Notes under the pieces: model-generated | Seen by the model: only the letters and a program-made list of their open reading frames with translations | Database searches by the model: none | What the model was told of the DNA's origin: nothing | Position numbers and translations under genes: made by a program | Assembly: GCA_947259095.1 (NCBI GenBank) | Contig: CAMYLA010000002.1 | Coordinates: 62,001-126,000, forward strand | Reading direction: 5' to 3' | DNA: 64,000 nucleotides | Source of the DNA: an uncultured Acidimicrobiaceae bacterium | GTDB taxonomy: Bacteria; Actinomycetota; Acidimicrobiia; Acidimicrobiales; SZUA-35 | Part shown: positions 26,045 through 35,693 of the stretch, one piece after another | Numbering within the stretch: the stretch's first letter is position 1 | How the letters are laid out: each line of letters begins with the position of its first letter

Positions 26045-27676
26045 ATGCCCGGTTCGACCAAAGTTCGAGAACTCGACGCCGTCGTGATCGGAGCCGGCTT
26101 CTCCGGCCTGTTCATGAACCATCGGCTACGGGACACCCTCGGGCTCGATGTCCAGGTGATCGAGGCCGGCAGCGACGTCGGGGGGACGTGGTACTGGAAT
26201 CGCTACCCCGGCGCTCGTTGCGATTCCGAGGCGTACATGTACTGCTTCGGCTTCGACCGGGACCTGATGCAGCAGTGGGAGTGGAGCGGGAAGTATCCCG
26301 AGCAGCCGGAGATCCTCCGTTACCTCGGCCATGTGGCCGATCGCTTCGACCTCCGACGCAACACGTCGTTCAACACCCGGGTGCGCTCGGCCCACTTCCA
26401 CGAGGAGAGCAACCGCTGGGACGTCGAGACCGATGCCGGCGAGCGCTACCGCAGCCGCTTCGTCATCACCGCCATCGGTTGCCTGTCGACCGGTCAGATC
26501 CCCGACTTCCGCGGTCGAGACACCTTCACCGGTGAGGCCTACCACACCGGAGCCTGGCCCCATGAGGGGGTCGACTTCGCCGGCAAGAAGGTCGCCGTGA
26601 TCGGCACTGGGTCGAGTGGGGTGCAGTCGATCCCGGTGATCGCTCGGCAAGCCGACCACCTGACCGTGTTCCAACGGACCCCGCAGTACATGATTCCGGC
26701 CCGGCACGGCAACGTCGACAAGGCGGTGCTCGACGAGATCAAGAAGGAGTACGACACCATCTACGACAAGGCCCGCCACTCCACCGGTGGGTTCCCCTAC
26801 GACGTCCAGGATCGCTCCGCCTTTGACGTCGAGGACGCCGAGCGGCGACGGATCCTCGAAGAGGGCTGGGAGATGGGTGGCTTCAAGTTCATGTTCAGCA
26901 CGTTCTCCGATCTGCGGACCAGCTTGACCGCAAGTGAGCTGGCCGGGGAGTTCATCCGGGGCAAGATCCGCGAGACGGTCAACGATCCGGAGCTGGCCCA
27001 GAAGCTGTTGCCCCTCGATCATCCCTTCGGCTCGAAGCGGATCCTGATCGACACCGACTACTTCGAGACCTACAACCGCGACAACGTCGAGCTGGTCGAC
27101 ATCAACGCCGAGCCGATCGTCGAGATCACCGAAACCGGGATCACGGCCGGCGACACCCATCACGACGTCGACGTCATCGTCTACGCCACCGGGTTCGATG
27201 CCATGACCGGATCGTTCAATCGCATCGACATCCGCGGCCTCGACGGCCAGCGGTTGAAGGACAAATGGGCGGCGGGGCCCCGGACCTATCTGGGGTTGAC
27301 CTCGGCCGGGTTCCCCAACCTGTTCATGATCACCGGGCCCGGCTCGCCGTCGGTGCTGTCGAACATGCCGATCTCGATCGAACAGCACGTCGAGATGATC
27401 TCCGGCATCGTCTCCCATCTCGACCGCAACGAGCTGGAGTTGATCGAGGCCGAGGTTCGAGCTGAGGATGCCTGGGTCGAGCACGTGAACGAGGTGGCGG
27501 AGCCGACCATGTTCATGCACGCCAACTCGTGGTATCTCGGGGCCAACATCCCGGGGAAGCCGAGGGTGTTCATGCCCTATGCCGGTGGCGTCGGCGCCTA
27601 CCGCCAGCACTGCGACAAGGTCGTGGCCAACGGCTACGAGGGCTTCACCCTGAGCCCGGGTTCGGTGAAGGCCTAG
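26045..27676 (+). CDS. Baeyer-Villiger type flavin monooxygenase
   Basis: A 543-residue FAD/NADPH protein. FAD motif GAGFSG at 16-21, DVGGTWYWNRYPGARCDSE at 44-62, and the Baeyer-Villiger fingerprint FTGEAYHTGAWP at 161-172. The NADPH domain has VIGTGSSGVQSIPVIA and FQRTPQYMIPAR; VYATGFD closes the core. It should insert oxygen next to a ketone (ester or lactone product), as in cyclohexanone and phenylacetone monooxygenases. ATG 26045 has AAGGAGG at the right distance. Probably monocistronic. Confidence 0.9.
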   Translation: MPGSTKVRELDAVVIGAGFSGLFMNHRLRDTLGLDVQVIEAGSDVGGTWYWNRYPGARCDSEAYMYCFGFDRDLMQQWEWSGKYPEQPEILRYLGHVADRFDLRRNTSFNTRVRSAHFHEESNRWDVETDAGERYRSRFVITAIGCLSTGQIPDFRGRDTFTGEAYHTGAWPHEGVDFAGKKVAVIGTGSSGVQSIPVIARQADHLTVFQRTPQYMIPARHGNVDKAVLDEIKKEYDTIYDKARHSTGGFPYDVQDRSAFDVEDAERRRILEEGWEMGGFKFMFSTFSDLRTSLTASELAGEFIRGKIRETVNDPELAQKLLPLDHPFGSKRILIDTDYFETYNRDNVELVDINAEPIVEITETGITAGDTHHDVDVIVYATGFDAMTGSFNRIDIRGLDGQRLKDKWAAGPRTYLGLTSAGFPNLFMITGPGSPSVLSNMPISIEQHVEMISGIVSHLDRNELELIEAEVRAEDAWVEHVNEVAEPTMFMHANSWYLGANIPGKPRVFMPYAGGVGAYRQHCDKVVANGYEGFTLSPGSVKA

Positions 27677-27745
27677 CTGGGCCTCGCTGCGGCTGATGCG
27701 GGGTTTGGCCGGACCTTGACCGCAATAGCTTGACCGCAATAGCTA

Positions 27746-27774
27746 TTGACATCATGACCGCTCCGTCGTACGGT
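27746..27774 (+). promoter_or_regulatory. promoter of the SRPBCC-like gene
   Basis: TTGACA (27746-27751), 17-base spacer, TACGGT (27769-27774). The two 14-base copies of TTGACCGCAATAGC just upstream (27717-27744) look like a duplicated -35/activator region. Confidence 0.65.
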
Positions 27775-27917
27775 GACGGTACGCCCGCACAGATGGGGCC
27801 ATGGGGTCGGCCGGCGACGAGCAAATGACGCCCGCGAATACCGTCGGCCACCATCGTAGGCAGTACCCGGCCAGCGGATGTTGCGGCCGGACCGGACAGA
27901 AACAGCGAGGACTCGCT

Positions 27918-28391
27918 TTGGAGAAGTCAATCACCACCAGCCGCACCGTCGAGCGTCCCATGGAGACGGTCGCCGACCTCCTGGAAGAGGATCCCGTCAA
28001 GTTGTTGACAGCGGCAACCGATGCGGCAACCACCGCGGCGAACGAGGTTGTCGTTCATCTTGAAGGCGATTGGCGCTGGTTCGATGTCAACGAGTCGGTC
28101 GAAGCCGAGATCGGCACCATCGAACGATCCGGATCGATGGCACGACTGCCCTTGTCCTGGAAGGCCGACAAGCACAAGCGACTGCTACCCAGCCTCGACG
28201 GGCACCTCAGCCTCTACAGTCTGTCCAAGCAACACACCGAGATCAGTTACACGGCCACCTATGCCCCACCGTTGGGCCTGTTCGGCGGTGTCGAGGACTT
28301 TCTCCTCGGTCGACGGATTCTCGAGTCCGTCCTGGGCCGGCTGCTCGATGACCTCGTCCACTACATCCACGACCAACTACCCCAAGGCTGA
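27918..28391 (+). CDS. hypothetical protein, SRPBCC/polyketide-cyclase-like
   Basis: A 157-residue frame from TTG 27918 (CGAGGA about eight bases upstream). It begins EKSITTSRTVERPMETVADL, like the first strand and helix of SRPBCC domains, has alternating strands (VVHLEGDWRWFDV, TEISYTATYAPP) and ends in a long amphipathic helix, the usual order of that fold. ATG 27801 would add 39 residues of non-conserved look. A hydrophobic ligand-binding role is plausible; not assignable further. Confidence 0.55.
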   Translation: MEKSITTSRTVERPMETVADLLEEDPVKLLTAATDAATTAANEVVVHLEGDWRWFDVNESVEAEIGTIERSGSMARLPLSWKADKHKRLLPSLDGHLSLYSLSKQHTEISYTATYAPPLGLFGGVEDFLLGRRILESVLGRLLDDLVHYIHDQLPQG

Positions 28392-28445
28392 CCATTGCCG
28401 AAGAGACGGGGAATGTCCTGCTGCCCGGCTTCGGTCATCTCTCGG

Positions 28446-29459
28446 TCACGATGTCAGTCCTCCCGCCTGTGGCGATCGAGCATCGTCTGCTTGCTGTGCA
28501 GCGCAGTTCGCGGCCAAACGTCGGAGGCCTTCGGCAAGCCCGACGCTCGGTTCCCATCGTAGAAGCTTGCGTGTCGTGGCCTGGTCGAACCAGTGGGCCG
28601 TGCCGAGTTGTTCCGCCAGAAAGCGGGTCATGGGTGGGTCGCTCTGAAGCCGCAGCCCGTTCCAGACGAGCTCGGCGGCAGCGCCCAGGGCCTTGGTGAC
28701 CGCAAGTGGGAGGTGCCGGGTTGGTGGCTCAACCCCCGCCGCAGAACAAATGCTGCGAAGGAGCTCTGCCACCGGCCTCGGTTCCCCATTCGAGACGACG
28801 AGGGCTCGGCCGTGTGCTCGTTCTGCGTTATCGATCGCAGCCACGACTGCGTCGGCAGCATCGTCGACATATGTCGTGTCGACGAGAGCCGCCCCACTGC
28901 CGACCAGGCGCAGGCGTCCGGCCAGCGCCCGTTGCACGATCCGCTCGACGAGCTGGGTGTCATCAGGGCCCCACACGAGGTGAGGACGGATGGAGACGAC
29001 GGCCAGACCGGGCCGATCCGCCTGCAACATCAGGATCTCGGCGCTCGCCTTGCTTCTGGCATATCGGCTACGAGCCCTGGATGGTTCGGCCGGAGCCGCT
29101 GCGGCACCGACCTGGGGGGCGCCGACGTAGGCGACCGAGGGTGATGAGATGTGCACCAGCCTCGTCACTCCCCCATGTCGGGCAGCAGCGATCACATTGG
29201 TGGAGCCGCCAACGTTCACCGCTTCGAAGTCACGCTGCGACCCGACGGGAGAAACCCGGGCCGCGAGGTGCACAATGGCGTCGATACCGGCCGCAGCCGC
29301 AGTAACGGCTGCCTGGTCGGTGATGTCGCCGAGGATCTCACGACAGTCGAGTCCCGAAGGTCGACGTTGGAATACCGTGACGTCGTCGCCCCGCGCCAGC
29401 AGTGTCCGAGCAACCGCCTTGCCGAACATGCCACTGGCCCCGGTCACCAGGACGTTCAC
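28446..29459 (-). CDS. oleD: OleD, 2-alkyl-3-oxoalkanoate reductase
   Basis: A 337-residue NAD-dependent epimerase/3-beta-HSD-like reductase: VLVTGASGMFGKAVARTL at the start, LAARVSPVGSQRDFEAVNV, then SRYARSKASAEILML with the Tyr-x3-Lys pair. In Ole pathways it reduces the beta-keto acid formed by OleA to a beta-hydroxy acid. GTG 29459 overlaps the stop of oleBC (GTGA), proving a two-gene operon. Family assignment rests mainly on the Ole neighbours; alone it would be called an extended SDR. Confidence 0.85.
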   Translation of the reverse strand: MNVLVTGASGMFGKAVARTLLARGDDVTVFQRRPSGLDCREILGDITDQAAVTAAAAGIDAIVHLAARVSPVGSQRDFEAVNVGGSTNVIAAARHGGVTRLVHISSPSVAYVGAPQVGAAAAPAEPSRARSRYARSKASAEILMLQADRPGLAVVSIRPHLVWGPDDTQLVERIVQRALAGRLRLVGSGAALVDTTYVDDAADAVVAAIDNAERAHGRALVVSNGEPRPVAELLRSICSAAGVEPPTRHLPLAVTKALGAAAELVWNGLRLQSDPPMTRFLAEQLGTAHWFDQATTRKLLRWEPSVGLAEGLRRLAANCAAQQADDARSPQAGGLTS

Positions 29460-32083
29460 AGCCGTCGCACCCTGCCACCGGCCAGCACCGATTCGGCCCA
29501 TGCGGCGATTCTCAGGCGTTCGATCTTGGAGTTGTGGCGGCGGTCGACGGGGAGCTTTCCCGTGGTCAGAACCGCTGCAACATCGGTCGGGATGACCGCC
29601 CGCACAGCCTCGGCCAGCTGCTCGTCGGCAACGACGTCTGTGGTTGGCTCGGTTGTCGCCACAACGAGCACCAGCTGCTGGGTGCCTGCGGGGCCAACGC
29701 CGACAGCGGCCGCCTGTTTCACCCCGGCGGCACGCTCGGCTCGGTGCTCGATCCCCACGGGGGTCAAGGGCCCATCGGAGCTGAGAACGAGATGCGACAT
29801 GCGCCCCTCGATCCAAAGCCGACCCGCTTCGTCGAGGTGCCCAACGTCACCGGTGCGATGCCAACCCGCTCGTCGTGCACTGTTCTGGGTGGCCCAGAGG
29901 GCGTCATAACCGTCGCTGGCATGCGCCGCCCGGACACAGATCTCGCCGGTCACGCCCGCCTGTTCGGCAAAGTCCCACGTGGACCGACCGGACCCGTCGA
30001 TGGCGCTCACCGCGAGCTCCACCCCCTCGATCGCCGGCCCGACACAGACGCCGTTCCCCGGCCCGGCCGCATTGATTTCGTCGAGCGTGACGTTGGTCAC
30101 CGGCATCACCTCGGTCATCCCATACGGGGTGTGGATCTCGGCGCCGACGAAGTGCCGCCCGACCGAGCGAAGCATGTCCGGTGACACCGGGGCCCCTGCA
30201 CATGCGACCGCTCGCAACTGCGCCAATGCGGCTTCCTGGCGGGGATCCAGCCCCTCGGTGGTGGCAACGATGTTGGAAAGGGCGGCCGGCGAGGCGAAGG
30301 CGATGGTCGCCCCAATCGAGTCCGCCGCGTTGGCGAAGCCGTGAGCGTCGAGTGTGCCCGGCGACGAGACGTCCATTGCCGGCACGACCGAAGTGACACC
30401 CAACGCCGGCCCGAAGATGGCGAACGGGGCGAATGCGGCGACCAGCCGATCGCCCTGACCGATGCGGTACGTGGCGACGAGCGCATCACGCTGCGCCTCC
30501 AGTTGCCGGTGGCGATAGATGACACCCTTGGATGGTCCGGTCGAGCCCGAGGTGAACACCACTGCCGCGAGATCGTCGGGGCCGGTTGCCCATCGAGGCT
30601 CATGTGCCGGGCCGACCTCGATGGGCTCGGCCAGACTTGCCTGTACACGCAGTGGGCGGGCCGCGGTCCGCGGCAACGTCGTCAGCGACAACGCCTTACC
30701 AGACAGGTTGAGGCCTCGCGCCAAGGTCAGCCCCCGCCAATCGGACACGATGTAGTCCGGTCGTGCGCCACGAAGGGCTCGAGCGATGCCGCGTACGCCG
30801 AGCGCGGCATCGGCGGCGACGACCACAGCGCCCACCCGCCAGCAGGCGTACACCAGCTCGACGAGATCGATACCTGGTGGAATCAACGGCGCGACCCGGT
30901 TGCCGGGTTCCACACCGGCGGCGGCGAGTCGGCCGGCGACAACGTCGACGCGGCGTGCGAGCTCGACAAAGCTCACACTCCTGGCTATCCGGGCGGACCC
31001 GTCGGGGTCCATCTCGGCAACTGCGACGGCGTCGTCGTCGCTTCGACGCTCGAGAGCCGACCACAACCTGCTCGCATCGTCGCCGCCGCGGCCACGGTGT
31101 GCGGAGGGCGATGTGGCTGGGGACGAGGTGGCTGGGGGCGGGGTGGCTGGGGGCGATGTCGCTGTCGGCAAGGCGATGGTGTCCAGCCAGGAGAGAATCA
31201 CGCCCGCAGCCTGGATGTCCTCCATCACAAGGTGGCCGGCCTCGGGGTACCGGTGTACCGACGCATGGGGCAGCCGTTGGCGCAGGTCGGCCAGGAAAGC
31301 TGTTGAGAAGACGGGATCCTTGGCACCCCAGAGCAGCAGCGACGGAATCTCTGCGAAACGGTTCATCCGGCTCGCGATCTCGTCGAGGGTGGCGTGGGTT
31401 TGGTGCTCGGGGGTGAACGGTATGTCGTCGACGAAGTGGCCGATGCCGACCCGGCTGGCGGGGTTCGGGTACGGCGCAGTGAAGGCTTGACGAACGGCCA
31501 TGGGCAGGGAAGGACGGGCCAACCCGAGAGCCCCTCTCAGGAACGCAGGGGTGGCGACACAACTGGCGCGCAACGTGGCCCGGGTCCGGACCGCCTGGAT
31601 CAGAGGCGGTATGCCCACGTCCTCGGGTCGGGCGACACCGGTGTTCAGGAGAACGAGCCCCGCGATCTTATCCTGGTGGGCGAGCGCCCAGCCGAGCGAG
31701 ATGGGCCCTCCCCAGTCGTGGGCGACGGTGACGACCGGGCCCTCGATGTGCAACGCGGACGTGACCGCCCCGAGGTCGGCGATGTGACCCGCGAGCCGCC
31801 GGTTGTCCCCGGTCCGCTCGGAGAATCCCATGTTGAGCGCATCCGCTGCGACGACGCGCCAGCGACTCGACGCAGAGGCGAGCTCACGCCAGGCGTAGGA
31901 CCACGTCGGGTTCCCGTGAACACACAACAGTGTGCCGACCGGATCGACGACGCCGTTGTCGAGCACATGCCAGGTGCGGGTCCGGCCCCCCGCATCGTTG
32001 GTCGAAACCAATCTCGACCAGCTGGAGTCCCATCCATCGAGGCCTGGAGGGGGCGTCGTGGCTCGCTGTGGATTGGAGGTCAT
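29456..32083 (-). CDS. oleBC: OleBC fusion: beta-lactone decarboxylase and beta-lactone synthetase
   Basis: An 875-residue fusion. Residues 1 to about 300 are an alpha/beta hydrolase of the dehalogenase-like OleB group: HGNPTW at 56-61 and the nucleophile elbow AHDWGG with Asp123. A Pro/Thr/Ser/Ala linker (about 300-330) leads to an AMP-forming OleC domain with FTSGSTGPSKGVIYRH, TPYGMTEVMPVTN and RTGDVGHLDEAGRLWIEGR. OleC closes the beta-hydroxy acid to a beta-lactone using ATP; OleB decarboxylates it to a cis-alkene. OleB-OleC fusions are known in actinobacteria such as Micrococcus. Confidence 0.9.
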   Translation of the reverse strand: MTSNPQRATTPPPGLDGWDSSWSRLVSTNDAGGRTRTWHVLDNGVVDPVGTLLCVHGNPTWSYAWRELASASSRWRVVAADALNMGFSERTGDNRRLAGHIADLGAVTSALHIEGPVVTVAHDWGGPISLGWALAHQDKIAGLVLLNTGVARPEDVGIPPLIQAVRTRATLRASCVATPAFLRGALGLARPSLPMAVRQAFTAPYPNPASRVGIGHFVDDIPFTPEHQTHATLDEIASRMNRFAEIPSLLLWGAKDPVFSTAFLADLRQRLPHASVHRYPEAGHLVMEDIQAAGVILSWLDTIALPTATSPPATPPPATSSPATSPSAHRGRGGDDASRLWSALERRSDDDAVAVAEMDPDGSARIARSVSFVELARRVDVVAGRLAAAGVEPGNRVAPLIPPGIDLVELVYACWRVGAVVVAADAALGVRGIARALRGARPDYIVSDWRGLTLARGLNLSGKALSLTTLPRTAARPLRVQASLAEPIEVGPAHEPRWATGPDDLAAVVFTSGSTGPSKGVIYRHRQLEAQRDALVATYRIGQGDRLVAAFAPFAIFGPALGVTSVVPAMDVSSPGTLDAHGFANAADSIGATIAFASPAALSNIVATTEGLDPRQEAALAQLRAVACAGAPVSPDMLRSVGRHFVGAEIHTPYGMTEVMPVTNVTLDEINAAGPGNGVCVGPAIEGVELAVSAIDGSGRSTWDFAEQAGVTGEICVRAAHASDGYDALWATQNSARRAGWHRTGDVGHLDEAGRLWIEGRMSHLVLSSDGPLTPVGIEHRAERAAGVKQAAAVGVGPAGTQQLVLVVATTEPTTDVVADEQLAEAVRAVIPTDVAAVLTTGKLPVDRRHNSKIERLRIAAWAESVLAGGRVRRL

Positions 32084-32100
32084 CGTTAGCGACCTATGCT
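32073..32100 (+). promoter_or_regulatory. possible promoter of oleA in the ole divergent gap
   Basis: TTGGAG (32073-32078), 16-base spacer, TATGCT (32095-32100); on the other strand TAGCAT overlaps it 12 bases before the oleBC start. Both directions would be controlled together. Confidence 0.35.
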
Positions 32101-32164
32101 AAAGGGTCCCGTCACTTGGACACGATCGCAAGCCGCTGTTTCCGCAACGGAAGGGTACCTTTCC

Positions 32165-33196
32165 ATGTCCGCGCCCCAGTCCCGGTATTCAGAGGTTGCC
32201 ATCACCGGCCTCGCCCATGTCGATGCCGACGTCACCGTCACGTCACAGTCGATCGAAGATCAGCTGTCAGCCACGTTCGCCCGGTTCGAGATGCCGGGCG
32301 ACCTGCTCCAGAGTCTGACCGGCATCGACGAACGCCGCTTCTGGAGCCAAGGCATGGTGCCAAGCGATGCCGCGGTACTCGCCGCCGAAAAGCTGATCGC
32401 CGAGGGTGACGTCGATCCTGATGCGATCGGCCTGCTCATCAACACGTCCGTCTGCCGCGACCATCTCGAACCGTCGACGGCAAGCATCGTGCAGGGCAAG
32501 CTCGGCCTCGGGCGCAACTGTATGAACTTCGATGTCGGCAGCGCCTGCCTGGGTTTCCTCAACGGGGCGAATATCGCATCGGCGATGATCGAAAGAGGCG
32601 ACATCGAGCATGCGCTCATCGTCGACGGCGAGGACTGTCGCCAGATCGTCGAGGCCACCGTTGCCCGGCTGCAACGCACCGACATCGACGAAGGCACGTT
32701 CCGAGAACAGTTCGCCTGCCTCACGCTCGGATCGGCGGGGGTTGCGATGTTGCTCTCGAGAGCCGGTTCGACCACCACCGGCCCGCGCTACCTTGGCGGA
32801 CTCAGCGTGTCGGCTGCAGAGCATCACGCCTTGAGCATTGGGGATCCGGAAGAAGGACGGACCGACGCTCACGCCCTGTTGATGGCCGGTCTTGACCTTG
32901 CCGAGGACGGCTGGCAGGAAGCACAAACCGAGTTCGACTGGGCGACCGATTCGGTGGCGATGGTCGCCGCCCATCAGGTGAGCCGGGTCCACACCGACAT
33001 GCTCATCGACCGACTCGGTTTCGACAACGACAGAGTTCCCCGCACCTATCCCGTGTATGGAAACACCGGCCCCGCATCGGTGCCGACGGTCCTCTCCAAA
33101 GAGGCCGATGCCGGTCGGATCAAATCCGGGGATCGAGTGATCCTGACCGGGATGGGGAGCGGACTCAACGCCTCAGCCGTCGAGGTCATCTGGTAG
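32165..33196 (+). CDS. oleA: OleA, thiolase-fold beta-keto acid synthase
   Basis: A 343-residue KAS III-like protein very like Xanthomonas OleA: VAITGLAHVDA start, INTSVCRDHLEPSTASIV with the OleA-specific Glu102, Cys128 in DVGSACLGFLNG, the His in AAHQVSRVH and the Asn in GNTGPASVP. It condenses two acyl-CoA molecules head to head and releases the beta-keto acid. ATG 32165 matches the usual N-terminus and has GGAAGGG about ten bases upstream; ATG 32096 is open but unlikely. Confidence 0.92.
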   Translation: MSAPQSRYSEVAITGLAHVDADVTVTSQSIEDQLSATFARFEMPGDLLQSLTGIDERRFWSQGMVPSDAAVLAAEKLIAEGDVDPDAIGLLINTSVCRDHLEPSTASIVQGKLGLGRNCMNFDVGSACLGFLNGANIASAMIERGDIEHALIVDGEDCRQIVEATVARLQRTDIDEGTFREQFACLTLGSAGVAMLLSRAGSTTTGPRYLGGLSVSAAEHHALSIGDPEEGRTDAHALLMAGLDLAEDGWQEAQTEFDWATDSVAMVAAHQVSRVHTDMLIDRLGFDNDRVPRTYPVYGNTGPASVPTVLSKEADAGRIKSGDRVILTGMGSGLNASAVEVIW

Positions 33197-33282
33197 TCAC
33201 GCTGCCACCGACGACGGCGACGGCGGTGGGGCCTGCACGGTGGACGGGTGGTCTATGACCGGCGTTCACCACGGCGACGCCA

Positions 33283-33300
33283 GTGGCACCATCGTGGCAC
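33283..33300 (+). repeat. GTGGCAC-N4-GTGGCAC repeat, copy 1
   Basis: Two direct GTGGCAC heptamers separated by four bases, preceded by CGACGCCA as in the copies at 51,233 and 58,720. It lies alone in the 283-bp gap between oleA and the ankyrin gene, where I see no gene and no tRNA piece. Confidence 0.8.
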
Positions 33301-33479
33301 GGCCTCAGGCCGCCAATTCGACGTGAGCACCACCGGAGCGCCGACTGGGTGGTGAAGCAGTCGACACACAGCCGACCCGCCCTATATCGATGCCGGTGGT
33401 GCCTGGGCCCGGCCTGTCCAAGGCCCACGTCTTACGAGCTCTTCCCGTGAGATAGGTTGTCAGCGAAAGGAGAAGACGC

Positions 33480-34289
33480 ATGGACGAGGAGTTTGCAGCC
33501 GCGGCCATGAGCATCTATGCCGGCGACCTCGACGGCCTGGCCGATTTGCTCGCCGCTGATCCAGGGCTTGCCACTCGTGAATCTTCGGTTAGTCATCCGA
33601 CCCTGCTCCAGCTCGTGGCTTGCGAGGAACCAAGGATCGCAGACCCTGTTGGTGCCGCGCGGCTGCTGATCGAGGCAGGCGCCCCGACCTCCTACCCGCT
33701 GATCTCGGCAGCTGGCTGCAATGCTCGGTCGGTGTTGGAGTACCTGCTTGGCGCGGGAGTACCAGTTGATGGCGAAGAACCGTGGACCCCTCTCGACGAG
33801 GCCTTGTACTGGAGCAACCGCGAGATCATCTCATTGCTGGTCGACCGAGGAGCCAAGGTCCGCTCGCTGCGAGCAGCCGCAGGATTGGGCAATGTCGACG
33901 CGGTCAGGCAATTCTTCGACAGCGGAGCGCTCTCGGGCAACGCAGGTCCGATCCTGTCACCATTCCCCAGCAGCATCCCCGAGGCAGCTGCAAACCTTCC
34001 CGATGCCATCATCGACAATGCATTCGTAATGGCGGTCAACAACGGACAGCTCCGGGCCGCCGAGTATCTTCTCCAGCATGACGCCCGGGTGAATGCAATC
34101 CCACCCGGCTACCACTGGAACGGCACAGCGCTTCATGCCGCTGTCTGGAGAGGCAACCGGGAGTTGGTCGAGTGGCTGCTCTCGGTGGGCGCCGATCCAA
34201 ACATCCGTGATGGTCTGGCGAACAGTGACGCCATTGGATGGGCCAACCACCACGACCACCCAGAACTGGTGGGGCTTCTCGCCCGATGA
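33480..34289 (+). CDS. ankyrin repeat protein
   Basis: A 269-residue soluble protein with five or six ankyrin units. Clear examples are NREIISLLVDRGAKVRSLRA, NGQLRAAEYLLQHDARVNAI and NRELVEWLLSVGADPNIRDG. Good ribosome site (AAAGGAGA). Ankyrin proteins bind other proteins; no partner can be inferred. It is convergent with jetD (117 bp) and not part of the Wadjet operon. Confidence 0.88.
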   Translation: MDEEFAAAAMSIYAGDLDGLADLLAADPGLATRESSVSHPTLLQLVACEEPRIADPVGAARLLIEAGAPTSYPLISAAGCNARSVLEYLLGAGVPVDGEEPWTPLDEALYWSNREIISLLVDRGAKVRSLRAAAGLGNVDAVRQFFDSGALSGNAGPILSPFPSSIPEAAANLPDAIIDNAFVMAVNNGQLRAAEYLLQHDARVNAIPPGYHWNGTALHAAVWRGNRELVEWLLSVGADPNIRDGLANSDAIGWANHHDHPELVGLLAR

Positions 34290-34406
34290 CGATCATCCCC
34301 GACCCGCATAGGAGCGCACAGCGGTACGGCTGCCGCCCTCGGTCTCATCTTCGACCAGATGCTGACCGAGTCGTCGGAGGTGAGCAGAGCCGCGAGCGCA
34401 GACTGC

Positions 34407-35693
34407 TCAGTCAGTTGGTTCCCGCTGCCCTGGCCATAGCCGATGATGATCGAGGGCCTGGACGAGGCGGTCGTAGCCGATGCGCTCCTGTTCGAGGCGA
34501 ACGTTGTGACCATGGCGGTCGCAGCGAAGATCATCGTAGAGCTGCGCCTCCTGGGTGGTGAGGCGGGGAAGATCCCGAATTTCGGGCTTGGACTCGCAGC
34601 CCCAGAATTGACGGTGGTCGAGCAGGGTCCGGCCGTCCATCAGGAATGACTCCACATGACTGAATCGGCGGCGAACCTCGTCGAGGATGGCAAAGCCGTG
34701 GGTGTCGATATCGCCCCAGTACAGAACCCGCCGCCGCTCCAACCAGGCGGCGGACGCAAAGCGCTCTGTGCCGAATCCACCGCCCCACAGCACCATCGCA
34801 TCGGCACATTCCGGGAAGGCCAGGAAGTTGATCTCGTTCTCGACGACGTAGACACGGCTGACGGCCGGGTCAAGGATGGCGAACGTTTCGCTGTCCAACG
34901 AGACGTCCTGTGTCGGCGGTAGTCCGCCGGCGGCGAGGACGGATCGCCCTGGATCGAGCACCCGGAAACGGACCAGGTTCGGCTTCGTTCGGAAACCAAG
35001 TCGCCGTTCGAATCCTCTCGCTCCGGTTGCCCCGGGTTCTATGACTGCGGCGGGCAGCCCGTGATCTATGAGCTCGGACAGCACCGCCCGATGGGTCTCG
35101 ACGAACTTCGTGTCGATGCCCGGCAGGTCGACCTGTCGAAGGTAGATCCCCGGGCCGACGTTGGCTTCGATCCAGTCGATGAAGTCGAGCAGCTTCTCCC
35201 ACACGGTGGCGTGATCAAGTGCAACCAACGGTCGCTTGCCGACCCAGGTCAACAATGGCGGACGGCGTCGTCGGGTCTCGGCCAGCACCTCTTCGAACAG
35301 CGCTGCCTCTCGCCGGCGACCGACAACGGTCAAAGCGTCATCCAACGAGTCGAGCCAGGCTTCGGCCGGTACATCGTTGGCGCCGAGCACACGATGGTTG
35401 ACCCGGCGACGGACGATGCGAATCCGATCGGCCGCGTTCAACCCCGCTATCCAGGTTCGGACATCCTCGAACCGCTCGACCAGATCAGCGGAGGCCGGCC
35501 GCTTGAGACGAAGGCGATAGGGGAACACCAGCCGGCTGTCGGCATCGCCCACTTCGGTTCCACTCATCAGCGATCTCAGCAGCAGGCCGCGGTCCCACAA
35601 CCGTTGGACCTGGACCTGCAAATCGGTCTGGTCGGTCCAGGCCGACACCTGCGGGCGACGAGGTCGCCGGGGCCGCGAAGACGAAGGGCTCAA
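34407..35693 (-). CDS. jetD: Wadjet component JetD (DUF3322/DUF2220, TOPRIM nuclease)
   Basis: A 428-residue protein. The N-terminal arm is DUF3322-like; the C-terminal DUF2220 part holds a TOPRIM-type centre: Glu in YVVENEINFLAF and Asp-x-Asp in YWGDIDTHGFAILDEVR. JetD cuts plasmid DNA once the JetABC motor has extruded it and stalled on a small circle. Its ATG overlaps the jetC stop by 4 bases. Key acidic residues are present, so it looks functional. Confidence 0.92.
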   Translation of the reverse strand: MSPSSSRPRRPRRPQVSAWTDQTDLQVQVQRLWDRGLLLRSLMSGTEVGDADSRLVFPYRLRLKRPASADLVERFEDVRTWIAGLNAADRIRIVRRRVNHRVLGANDVPAEAWLDSLDDALTVVGRRREAALFEEVLAETRRRRPPLLTWVGKRPLVALDHATVWEKLLDFIDWIEANVGPGIYLRQVDLPGIDTKFVETHRAVLSELIDHGLPAAVIEPGATGARGFERRLGFRTKPNLVRFRVLDPGRSVLAAGGLPPTQDVSLDSETFAILDPAVSRVYVVENEINFLAFPECADAMVLWGGGFGTERFASAAWLERRRVLYWGDIDTHGFAILDEVRRRFSHVESFLMDGRTLLDHRQFWGCESKPEIRDLPRLTTQEAQLYDDLRCDRHGHNVRLEQERIGYDRLVQALDHHRLWPGQREPTD

